NCBI GenBank assembly: GCA_001931905.2
Contig: MSJI02000371.1
Span: 1-19,011, forward strand
Source: Cladosporium sp. IMV 00045
Lineage: Eukaryota > Ascomycota > Dothideomycetes > Cladosporiales > Cladosporiaceae
Reading direction: 5' to 3'
Length of the DNA: 19,011 nt
Position numbers and translations under genes: made by a program. The notes under the pieces were generated by a model, which was not told the DNA's origin, ran no database searches, and saw only the letters and a program-made list of their open reading frames with translations. Numbering within the stretch: position 1 is the stretch's first letter; the number at the start of each line of letters is the position of its first letter. Positions 8,306-17,055 of this stretch are shown here, one piece after another.

Positions 8306-9161
8306 GAGAGGCAGATGGCTGTGTCTGTGTAGTGGAGTGATGGTGTATTGGGAGCGACAAGCCGTCGATGATCGACGTAGGGATGCATGGATGGATGTGG
8401 TGGTGGGTGAAGAGGTTGGTGTTGTTGTTGGGAGGCAAGTTAAAGGTGGGAGTCAACGGCCTGCAGCTCGTGGCATGTGAGGGAAGGAGCGAGGTTCACC
8501 GGTTTGAACCAGCTTGTTTGCAGGAAGGAGCGACCTTTGAGCCAAAGCGAGGCGTGAATCCGGGCGAAGTGATGGACTGTTCAAGCATTTGTGCTTCATT
8601 ATCGGTGGTAGTGATGAGGTCAGGCGAATGAGATAGTCTGCCTGGCACATGTTATGTCGTTTGTGTACACGCAGAAAGGACAGGCTCACGTGTAGTGAAG
8701 TCGTTCTCACCGGCAGTGAGCTGGGACACGCTTGGAATTTATGGAAATCAGGTCCAGGTCGAGAAACCTACAAAGTCATCACGCGTAGAGAAGCATAATA
8801 TGAGGAGCGAAGAGGTTGATTTGTACATACACGGGCGCTAGCCTTCGCGAAACAAAAAGCAGATGTCCCAATGCAAAACATAAAACGTAAAAAAGAAGTC
8901 TTGATTTAGAAAGGGCTCGGGAGCCGCACAAAAAGTAGCCAAGTACAGGTGAAGAAAAGAGGGATCCCGCTGAAAATGCCCAGTTGTTACCCCAGGAAAC
9001 AGATCACAGGAGTGTCTTCCCTCGCGCTTTTCTCGCTGCCGAGCGGTCTATGGTTGGTATCGGTATATTGTTACAGGAATGTGTCGGAGTTGTAGGGTTG
9101 TGGAGGTGAGGGTGGCGAAGTCGGAGAGATTAAGGTGAAGTCAAGGTCAAGCGAGATTGCT
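8306..9161. promoter_or_regulatory. Region between CYC1 3' end and the Stc1-domain gene start
   Basis: An 856-bp gap between two minus-strand genes. The left part is the upstream region of the Stc1-domain gene, the right part the 3' UTR of CYC1. It contains a perfect 6-bp-stem hairpin (GGTTCA at 8493-8498 with TGAACC at 8505-8510) and a CACGTG at 8687-8692. A G/T-rich run at 8390-8450 is low-complexity. No gene is supported. Confidence 0.5.
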
Positions 9162-9803
9162 TTACTTGGTCTCCTCCTTGAGGAAGGAGATGAGGTCGTT
9201 GCGGTCCTTGGCCTTCTTGAGACCACCGAAGGCCATCTTGGTGCCGGGGATGTACTTCTTGGGGTTCTCGAGGTAGTCGAACTGTGGCAAATTGTTAGCA
9301 CGATGCATCGATGAGATGGAAACAGATTTCGACTGCTCTGGAGTAGTGTAGGAAGACTTACAAGAGACTGCTCCTCCCAGACAACACCCTTCTCCTTGTT
9401 GGCGTCGGTGTAGGAGAAGCCAGCGACCTGACCAGACTGGCGGCCGAAGAGACCGTGGAGCTCGGGGCCGATCTTGTTGCCCTCGCCGGCCTTCAGGGTG
9501 TGGCACTGAGCGCAGCGGGTCTTGAAGAGGTTGGCACCCTTCTTAGCGTCACCTGAGATGGAAAGTCAGTGATTGATTCAAAGTCCATGCGCGCCGTGGC
9601 GACACGAGCTCGCGGTGGATGCGCGCGGCGGGAATGCTGATGATGATTATGCGCTCGTGATACCAGAGATCCGCAAGTCCATCTCTTCGATCATCACCGC
9701 TCAATGCATGTCACCGCGCGCCTTCCCACGTTGTACTCGTGCGTCCAAAACAAGCCAGGCGTAGCAGAGACAACGTACCGGGAGCGAAGCTGTCCTTGCC
9801 CAT
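9162..9803 (-). CDS. CYC1: Cytochrome c, three exons
   Basis: Heme protein of the mitochondrial intermembrane space that carries electrons from complex III to complex IV. Exons on the minus strand: 9803-9779, 9552-9362 and 9281-9162, giving 111 residues. The CxxCH heme-attachment site is C22-A-Q-C25-H26. The axial ligand Met88 sits in the [15 protein letters not shown] segment (78-92), whose Lys is trimethylated in fungal cytochromes c. There is no cleavable presequence, as usual for this protein. Intron 1 (9553-9778) is 226 nt, much longer than other introns here, with a GTACGT donor, a CTGAC branch site and a CAG acceptor. Intron 2 (9282-9361) is 80 nt. Length and all key residues are normal. 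The 5' leader is pyrimidine-rich. Confidence 0.97.
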
Positions 9804-9989
9804 TGTGATGGATGTGTGAGGTTGTTGGGGGGTTGAAAGGTGGATAGAGGTATCGTGAAGAAGTCGATGAGAGGTGTGGATGGGAAATAATGTGAGGGAG
9901 ATCGAAGAAAGTCGAGTCCTACAAAAACCAGAGAGTTGCCATGCCCCCAGCAGATTATTGCGCACGGTCGATCTCCTTTCACCGCCGAG

Positions 9990-10037
9990 CCAATGAGGTT
10001 TTTTGCTGACCAGATCCCGTCTTTCTCCGAGGCCAAT
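9990..10037 (-). promoter_or_regulatory. Two CCAAT boxes upstream of CYC1
   Basis: CCAAT occurs at 9990-9994 (context CCAATGA) and 10033-10037, about 190 and 230 bp upstream of the CYC1 start. CCAAT is the site of the fungal Hap2/3/5 complex, a known activator of respiratory genes including cytochrome c. Orientation is reversed relative to the gene, which this complex tolerates. Assignment is by position and known biology only. Confidence 0.4.
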
Positions 10038-12017
10038 TCCGCCACCCTCCGCCGACGCCGCAATTCTCCCAACAAACATGATCGCTCCCCCGGTCGGCAA
10101 GGCCGCTATAAGCCGTTTGCGGCAGTGAACAACCTCGTTATAGTGGCATCAAGATGCTGTATAAGCATTAATGACACCTATTCGGTTCATAAAGACGCGT
10201 CGGAGCTCATGGAAAAAATTGTTGCAGACAACATCATGCCGCATATCGCGGTAATTGTTCGGTCATCGTGGCGCATAGCTAAAAATGTGGCGTCAAAAGC
10301 AGGTTTGAAGCCAATCTCGGTCTACCATTCTTGCTTTCATGCTGACGTCTTGGATATGCTTCTAATGAGATGACACTCTCTGCTTCTGGAACATGGCGTT
10401 TTGTTCGAGATGAGACATTGCCACCGGCAATAAAAATGCATGACAGGTCGAGACCAAATAGCTGTGACGGACATATCTCCCTATGGTAGATCTGCTATGA
10501 TGAGTTGAGTGCGCAAGTTGGGGATCGTTCCCGTGACATGCAGAGAATAAGGCATGGAAAATAATATAGCCATCCGTCCGAAGATTTCATGTTGCGAGCT
10601 TGAGACAGGCGATCAACGCTCATATCGCATCGCTTTGCAGACGCTCCGATAGATGACAATATTATTGCAGACTACTGATCGCCGCTATAAGATATTTTCG
10701 TGAATCGATCAAAGATTGCACAATGAGAATGCAGCCATTTGTCCAGACCAGTTCCAAGTTCTCGAACCTGCAATCGACCTTCATAAGAACTTCTTGGTGG
10801 TCCTAAAAACATCACCTATGATCTTTCGATAGTCCCGAAGGAGAAACGAAGTAAGGCATACGGCTGTGAAGGCCCGAAAATCTAGAAGCAGGAAGTCAGC
10901 AGGCTTGCCAACCTCTGTTCTGCAAGAAGGCATCTTCGACTCTGATACATAGTGTCTGAAGACGGCAGCAACAATTAAACGTCGCTTCGATTAATGACTA
11001 GACTCGTTGTCGTCATTGGCATACATGTCCCCAGTATGAGTCTTGTGTAAACGCACGCTTTCGCCGCCGAAATCGTGGACGTACGTCAAAAGCGAAGCTC
11101 TACGTGCGAACCGCTTACGAACGTGCGCTTCACGCATTTCTTCCTATTGGAGTGATGAGTTTCTTAAAGTTCTGTCTCGATTGCCACAATGGGTCGGGAT
11201 GGGTGCTTGTATCTGGGTGCCAGCAGTGGATTCCACACGATCGATCCTTTCTGGGCTCAGCGATGTGTTGTGACAGAAGGTGAGGTAGTCAGCATGAATC
11301 GTCCTTCCGAAAGTCGAAGCTTGACTACACTGCCGTGCCCTGTAGGACAAGACGTCCACGCAAAGACTGCCTCTGGGAGGAATGCTGGCCTGGGTATCTG
11401 CTACAAGTCTCTACGCGCACAAGCTATGCCCCAACGTCAAAGACGTCTACACAGCCATCCGCCCATCGCCCACCCTCCTACTACCTCAACGTATCAATTG
11501 CCAAATAGATTGTTCTCGACAACCCAAAAAGGCCAGACTCGGAGGTCTGAGCGACGAAGATCATCAAAACCGTTCCGTTGAGACGTCAACCGACTAGAGC
11601 TTTTCACCCAATATACATTCGTGGAAAAGCATGTGAGAGACGGCGCTGCAAAGCATCCCAAGCGTAGAGGTTGCGAGAGACGATGTCGAGTACTGGCGAT
11701 CTTTCAAGTGCGGGATGCCTTCTTGGGAACGTGCATGTAGCTGGAGTGTGACAGATTCGGTACGTGCCAGTGCTACTTCCACTTCAGAATGTAGAGGTGT
11801 ACTCGATCGGGAGGACTCATTGTAACTGACATGGCTGGATTCGAGGGATGGTTGGAGTTGGGATGTGTTGTGAGTTCTGACGTGGCATGTAGCTTCCCTT
11901 TCTATTGACTCACATTCCGCTTTCGAGGAGGGTGTTGCCAGACAAGCATTGATGTTGTGCAACTGCGGGCGCGATTGACTCTTCGCGGTCGTACGGTATC
12001 GAGTACCGCGTTACTGC

Positions 12018-12051
12018 TGCCTGCGTGACGGCATGTGCGTGAACGCAGGCA
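12018..12051. repeat. Inverted repeat, 9-bp stem and 16-nt loop
   Basis: TGCCTGCGT at 12018-12026 is exactly complementary to ACGCAGGCA at 12043-12051. A second small inverted repeat (CGGTA at 11994-11998 with TACCG at 12004-12008, alternatively CGCGGT at 11984-11989 with ACCGCG at 12005-12010) lies directly upstream. Confidence 0.75.
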
Positions 12052-12893
12052 TTCAGGAATATGGTGAGCACTGGAATAGGTTTTGAAATGACTGGTCTAA
12101 GTAAGACGAGGTTGAGAGTCATAGCAGTCGATGAGTATTCGAATGTTGAGCACTGGGGAGTAGGAGCAAGATGATACAGATGGTGTTGCCTACTTCAACA
12201 CTGCTGTCGCTGATGATGTTGCCTATTCGAACGGTACTTCAGAACTTCGAGAATCTTGCTGCATGCTGGACGTGTACACACGGATGACACGGTGGACATG
12301 CCAACAAGACAGGAAAAGTCGTTGGACGCCTGGGTCGAAGTAAGCCCTCTGCGTCCGGTTGCCTCTTCGTGTGTATTGAACAATTGTTTGCCACTCCACG
12401 GTCGCTACATCCGGTCAGAGTAGGAGGCAGTGCGACGTTGGGTTCAGGGGATCGCGCGCAGCAGTATAACACATAAGTGTGGCCGCCGCCGTGTCACTCT
12501 TACCCGACAGTCACCCGTCGGGGCTGTGGTGCCACACCAAGCAGTGCTGCCCACGAGTGCCGGGACTTGTTGTCAGCAATCCCAGAGACTCGGCGGCGAG
12601 CCCGCAGCGAGCAACTTGAGCACCGCAGACGCGATGCAAGCCATCATGGAATCGTCGTTGAAGTCGCAATAGATGTGTCCGTTCTTGGCGCTGCTATAAG
12701 GTACCGACGTCGTTGTACTTGCCTATCTGCAAGCCAGCGGGTCCGCCGGCGCGCGTACAAGTAAACTAGTATTTTTCTCTTCTCGCGGGCACTCTGCGGG
12801 CGAGTTCTCGATCGCTCGATTGTCTCTGGTTTCTTCTGTCTAGACCCAGCATGCAGCGACGCTCAGTGTTTCGGTCCGGAAAGTTTCATGGGG

Positions 12894-12915
12894 CAGCTGT
12901 CTGCGCAGACAGCTG
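12894..12915. repeat. Perfect 22-bp palindrome with CAGCTG at both ends
   Basis: The sequence from 12894 to 12915 equals its own reverse complement. It consists of CAGCTG, the core TCTGCGCAGA, and CAGCTG again. Each CAGCTG is itself an E-box (CANNTG). It could be a dimeric transcription-factor site of the downstream gene, 1.1 kb away; function is not shown. Confidence 0.85.
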
Positions 12916-13226
12916 TTTCGAGCTTCGCATTTTCTGCTGGGGTTGGTGACGACGATGCAGCAGCAGCAGCGTTGTGAGAAGTACCTACATATGTTGCGAC
13001 AAATGCCCGACGCTACACGGTTGAGATGGAAGTGGGCGCGGTCGCGTGCGTCGAGAGGCGCCCGGCCGCTTATGCGTGAGATGCAGCTAATCGAGCTACT
13101 CTGGCAGGGTGGCGTAATAGCCGGCCTTGCGAGAGGTGTAGGGCCATGTGAAGATGCACAGCACTCGTACAGAGGATCGCCCGAGTGGTGGAGGGGGCGC
13201 TTCGAAGGTTAGTGGTGTTCCTGGCG

Positions 13227-13250
13227 GACAGGCTCGACAGGCTCGACAGG
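13227..13250. repeat. Short tandem repeat, unit GACAGGCTC
   Basis: Two perfect 9-bp copies (13227-13235, 13236-13244) and a 6-bp partial third copy (13245-13250). It lies in non-coding DNA and is probably a minisatellite-like slip with no known role. Confidence 0.8.
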
Positions 13251-14015
13251 GCCAGCGAGCTTTGAGAACGGCGTTTTACATCTAGAGCAGAGGTGAAACT
13301 GGCGGTGAAGCGTATTGTACTGTATGTACTGATACTCTCCCTCTCTGACGGCAGAGGAAGGCAGTGCGATGATGAGGATGATGATGGAACTGCGCCCGTT
13401 CGGGTGGCCCTCAGCGTTTTCTGGCGCTGTGTGAGCACTGAGCTGTGCTAATCGAGGGTGGAGGCGAAGGCCCGTTGGCTGTGTTCCTCGCTGTTTATGC
13501 AGGACAGCGGCCGGGCACAGGTGGTGATGGGCGATTATTATGCAGCAGTCAACTGATCGCTGCGCCCAGCGCGCCTCACCCGCCCGCCTAGCCGGACTGC
13601 TCCCTCGTGCGTCTTGTCTGATCAGTTCTTGTATCGTAAGGCAGTCGGATGAGCGTCAAGTAGTGGTCGTCTTCCCACACGCCCAGCTCCACTCTCTTGT
13701 GCTGTTTGATTAACCAAGGACCGCCGGTACGTGCGTCGCAAAGGTTAGAGCCCACGGAGCCTGCCAGTCCAACCCACTTGATCGCGCGAGCCAGCCAGCG
13801 TCAATTCCCAAAAGCTGCTGCCCCTCATCTGAAAGCCAAACTGCCCGCCGTTCTAAACGTCCCGCCCGCCGCCTTATACTTGGCCTGCCTCTACCTACTG
13901 CCTACCTTACTCACTACTACTTCACCTTACGATACCCTCATTGTTCTCTAGGAGCCCTATCACCGCTTGGAGCCTCACCCGGTCTGGATCTCTTCTTTCT
14001 TTCGGGCCTCCCTTG

Positions 14016-14066
14016 ATGTGCCAGTGAGCACGGGAGAACATGCCGCACGGCCATGGCTTCCTATAA
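14016..14066 (+). promoter_or_regulatory. Two upstream ATGs/short uORFs before the 979-aa gene
   Basis: ATG at 14016 starts a three-codon frame ending in TGA at 14025-14027. ATG at 14040 starts an eight-codon frame whose TAA (14064-14066) lies past the main ATG at 14053, so it overlaps the main frame by 14 nt in a different frame. If both are in the mRNA leader they should lower or condition translation of the main frame. Transcript start is unknown. Confidence 0.5.
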
Positions 14067-17055
14067 CGATTACCACGATTTCTACGACTCACGATCCCGA
14101 GCACGCTCTCGTTCCCGCCCAGAGCCGCGGACTTACGACTCCGCTCGTAGCCGAGGGAGAGAGGATCCATACCTCAGCCCTACCGTACCGTACGTAATGC
14201 TCAATGCTTCCGTTCTGTCGTGTGTAGCAAACATCACTAACGTTATGTCCAGTCGACGATCAGACAGGTACTCCTACGACGATCGCTATTCATACCGAGC
14301 ACAATACTCTCAGAACTCCGCCAGGTCAAAAAGCACAGCTCGTTCGGTCATCCAGAAGCGACGATCATGGCCGCCGGCACCCATCGCAGAGAGCGAAGCG
14401 ATATCCCTCGCAAGAGAAGCCCTGTCGAAGCAACCGCTTAGCGCAAGTGAAGAGGACGAGGCACCTTCGAAGGGCGTCATCGATCAGGAACCCATCATTC
14501 AAGACGTACCGGAATTCATCGAAGCTCAAAAGCGTCAATCGATCCTCTTGTCCGACTCTGATAAAGATGCATCTTCTGGCAAGGGCATACCAACACCACC
14601 TACAAGCGAGGATGAAGCCTCCAGAGGCAGGTCGAAGCGGCCGAACAAATTGGCTCTCGACGTGAGCGATGTGGCACCAGAGTTCCAAAAGAGAGCACCA
14701 TCGACATACGCTTATTCTAGGGGTACGCCAGTCAAAGAAGATGTTGTCTCCAGTGGCACCTTTCTCTCTCCGGACACTATTACGCCACCAAACTCTGATT
14801 CGAGAAAACGGGCCGCGAATCGTTTTTCAACTGCTAGCCCGCCTTCGTCACCCAGGAGAGACTCCGCCCGCTTGTCGCCACGTTCAAGGAAAGGACGAGA
14901 CTACTTTACTTCAACCCAAGCGGATGAAGATGCAATTGCAGACGAATTGAGTGACACACCTCCCAGCTTGGGCAGACGGCGATCTAAGTCATCACGCAGA
15001 CGCGAGAGAAGGCCTTCTGAGAGCCCTAACACGTCTGTTGTCGACTTTGCTTCCACTTCTTCCAATGCACCCCCTATCAGAAGGTCTCAGCTGGATTCTC
15101 GACGACAAACCGATACCGCAACGTCGCTACCAAAGCCGAGGATGTTTGACAAGTCTGTCCGACCCTCTCCTTTGATGGTCTCTTCTGCCCTAAGTGACCT
15201 TGATCAGCCTATGGCATCTTCAAACGGATACCCGCGCAGCGCCACCCTGTCTCCATACGACTCATTTCCACCAGCCGCCCGAGACTCTCGCAACGCTTCA
15301 CCGGCGTCTGTGAACTCGAGAAACTCTGCTTCCGCATCTTCACAGCCGTCTCCAAGGGACTCTGAGATTGCGAGAGAAAGCGGTAGCGTGGTCTCATCAG
15401 GTACACCATCTCTGTCGGGATCGCGCCCCGCAACGCCAACATCTGCGAATGGCCCCAGTTCCGGCGCTGTCAGAATGCCACATGTCCCGCCAATGCCTTC
15501 AAGCGAGCTCGACTGGAGCTCACTGATTGCTGCGACTTCTGGTCGGCCGAGGACCTCTACAGGGAGGGCACCTTCTCGACTTTCGGCATCAATGCGCATG
15601 GATTCTGCACCCGAAGTGCCAAGATACAATGCGATGGCCTCGCGTTCCGTGAGCGGTGGAGTGCCGTACCCCATGTATGATGAATCTGGAAGTCAAAGTC
15701 CCTCTTTGTCGTCGGACCGTGGCTACCAAGGCTTCCCACCAAGGCCGCAGACTTTGGATATTCCTATTCAACAGGAAGCTATGACTACTTCGCGAGCAGG
15801 ATCTCCTGCCACCAGCAACTTCAACTTCCCTAATTCCGGTGGCCCCAGGCCTGGCCTGCCCATGCGGCACTCTTTCGCTAACACATCGCCGGTGGAAGCC
15901 CGCTCCCCGTCTTCATTCACAAAACCTACTCGACCGGAGACGCCACGGAAGATTTCGCTGACTGGCGTTCCTCCCACCAAGCAGGAAGCCGAGGACATGC
16001 TTGCCAAGGGGATGCCCGGTTGCCCTCGTCCTGATCCTATCGCTGGATATGACGACTGGTACACTCTTGTCGGATGCCCAAATCTCGACTTCTGCCCATA
16101 CTGCATCGAAGATGTCTTTGAGCGAACAATCTACAGGAATTGCTTTAGGAGAGCCGTTCCCCGCTCGCTGAATACCAAAGTCCAATGCGCGTTCTCTACG
16201 CCGTGGATTCGTCTTTCTTGGATTCTGACCCTTCAGCAGCGAAAACCTGACCTTGTTCTGATGCGTGACCTGGCAGACATCGAGCAAACTAGCGATCCAT
16301 GCCCGGGCAGCGTGGAGGCTCTTCGCTCTTGGTATGGGCTTCGTGACCCCGATGGTTTGTTTGTTCGTGATTTCCAGATCTGCTACAACGACGTCCGCAA
16401 GATCGAGCGTCTCCTGCCAACTCTCAATGGTCTATTTGTGCGCCTTCCGAATCGCGCATCATACGAGAAGCGCCGATGTGCTCTGCGTACGGAAGGCAAC
16501 CGCTTCTCGCTGTACTTGGATAAGATCCTCGACATGCACGATCGAGCCGTCGCGTCACGCAAGCTGCCGGATTCCATGTCCCTCATTAATTTGGTGGAAC
16601 GCAAACTGCGCATTCGCGAATGCGAGCGTGACAACATGCTGCTTGGCGGCCTGTGGCACTTCAACCCCTCAATACCCGACTTCACCGTCTGCGAGGATTG
16701 CTACGAGGAGATTGTCGAGCCAGAAGTCAAGAAGGGCTCGGACGTGGCGCTGCGCTTCAACCGCACAGTGCAGCCCATCTACGGCGAGGGCATCGGCACG
16801 TCTTGTCAGCTGTACTCGCGCCGCATGCGCAAGGTCTTCCGCACGGCGGTCAAGGAGAACGACAGCAAGTACCTGGCGCGCAAGGCCAAGGAGCGACGCG
16901 ATGCGGAGCTGAGGCTGCAGGAGCGGTACCGGGAGGTGCTCAAGAGAGCGAGGCGGTTGGAAGAGAGGGGAGGCGGCAGCACCGAAGAGGACGAGCGGCG
17001 CTTGGAAAGGGATTTAGAGAAGATTTCGCGGGAATGGAAGGACATGTGGGAGTGA
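14053..17055 (+). CDS. Ser/Arg/Pro-rich protein with conserved-looking Cys-containing C-terminal region (exons 14053-14189, 14253-17055)
   Basis: Predicted 979 residues. The 63-nt intron (14190-14252) has donor GTACGT, branch CACTAAC and acceptor CAG; because its length is a multiple of three and it has no stop, the frame also reads through. I do not know the family. Residues 1 to about 615 are low-complexity: an N-terminal RSRARSRSR-type patch, Tyr/Asp/Arg repeats, then long Ser/Pro/Thr-rich disorder with many SP and TP sites and PTPPTSED motifs. From about 620 the sequence becomes ordered, rich in Trp, Cys and aromatics: C636, C654, C660 and C663 (FCPYC), and a second pair C859/C862 (VCEDC) after a helical stretch. 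The two CxxC pairs could bind one metal ion. Residues 895-979 are a charged helix or coiled coil. There is no signal peptide or clear membrane helix. The N-terminus recalls SR-type nuclear proteins, but only by composition. ATG 14053 has a good context (CGGCCATGG). Confidence 0.85.
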   Translation: MASYNDYHDFYDSRSRARSRSRPEPRTYDSARSRGREDPYLSPTVPYVMLNASVLSCVANITNVMSSRRSDRYSYDDRYSYRAQYSQNSARSKSTARSVIQKRRSWPPAPIAESEAISLAREALSKQPLSASEEDEAPSKGVIDQEPIIQDVPEFIEAQKRQSILLSDSDKDASSGKGIPTPPTSEDEASRGRSKRPNKLALDVSDVAPEFQKRAPSTYAYSRGTPVKEDVVSSGTFLSPDTITPPNSDSRKRAANRFSTASPPSSPRRDSARLSPRSRKGRDYFTSTQADEDAIADELSDTPPSLGRRRSKSSRRRERRPSESPNTSVVDFASTSSNAPPIRRSQLDSRRQTDTATSLPKPRMFDKSVRPSPLMVSSALSDLDQPMASSNGYPRSATLSPYDSFPPAARDSRNASPASVNSRNSASASSQPSPRDSEIARESGSVVSSGTPSLSGSRPATPTSANGPSSGAVRMPHVPPMPSSELDWSSLIAATSGRPRTSTGRAPSRLSASMRMDSAPEVPRYNAMASRSVSGGVPYPMYDESGSQSPSLSSDRGYQGFPPRPQTLDIPIQQEAMTTSRAGSPATSNFNFPNSGGPRPGLPMRHSFANTSPVEARSPSSFTKPTRPETPRKISLTGVPPTKQEAEDMLAKGMPGCPRPDPIAGYDDWYTLVGCPNLDFCPYCIEDVFERTIYRNCFRRAVPRSLNTKVQCAFSTPWIRLSWILTLQQRKPDLVLMRDLADIEQTSDPCPGSVEALRSWYGLRDPDGLFVRDFQICYNDVRKIERLLPTLNGLFVRLPNRASYEKRRCALRTEGNRFSLYLDKILDMHDRAVASRKLPDSMSLINLVERKLRIRECERDNMLLGGLWHFNPSIPDFTVCEDCYEEIVEPEVKKGSDVALRFNRTVQPIYGEGIGTSCQLYSRRMRKVFRTAVKENDSKYLARKAKERRDAELRLQERYREVLKRARRLEERGGGSTEEDERRLERDLEKISREWKDMWE
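14190..14252 (+). other. In-frame, stop-free intron of the 979-aa gene
   Basis: 63 nt with GTACGT donor, CACTAAC branch site ending 12 nt before the CAG acceptor. Retention would insert 21 residues (hydrophobic and Asn/Val/Ser-rich) between the RS-like N-terminus and the Tyr/Arg-rich segment, in sharp contrast with the surrounding composition, which supports its being an intron. Confidence 0.85.

Larger units (their letters stand above)
10100..14052. other. Long gene-poor stretch and upstream region of the 979-aa gene
   Basis: About 4 kb in which I can support no protein gene or known RNA. All open frames are short, none has a recognisable domain, and I could not join them through good splice sites. 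GC content appears lower from 10100 to 12400 than in the flanking genes. Structured elements: hairpins at 11984-12010 and 12018-12051, a near direct repeat of GATGRTGTTGCCTA (12179 and 12212), a 22-bp palindrome at 12894-12915 and a 9-bp tandem repeat at 13227-13250. The right end (about 13680-14052) is pyrimidine-rich with short CTACC repeats and probably holds the core promoter and 5' UTR of the next gene. A long non-coding RNA, a decayed element or a large promoter cannot be told apart here. Confidence 0.5.

Noticed and set aside
8493..8510. Hairpin GGTTCA-CCGGTT-TGAACC, first considered as a tRNA T arm
   Set aside because: No acceptor, D or anticodon arms can be built around it; it is a 6-bp inverted repeat likely due to chance.
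9936..10373. 145-codon plus-strand frame upstream of CYC1
   Set aside because: No recognisable domain, overlaps the CYC1 promoter with its CCAAT boxes, and has several overlapping antisense frames. Too weak to call a gene.
11189..11962. Short frames on both strands as parts of a split gene
   Set aside because: No domain similarity, no consistent splice sites linking them, and low-complexity Ser/His/Thr composition.
16265..16912. 215-codon plus-strand frame inside the 979-aa gene
   Set aside because: Out of frame with a long well-structured coding sequence; composition (Ser/Arg/Cys/Ala) is typical of a frame-shifted shadow.
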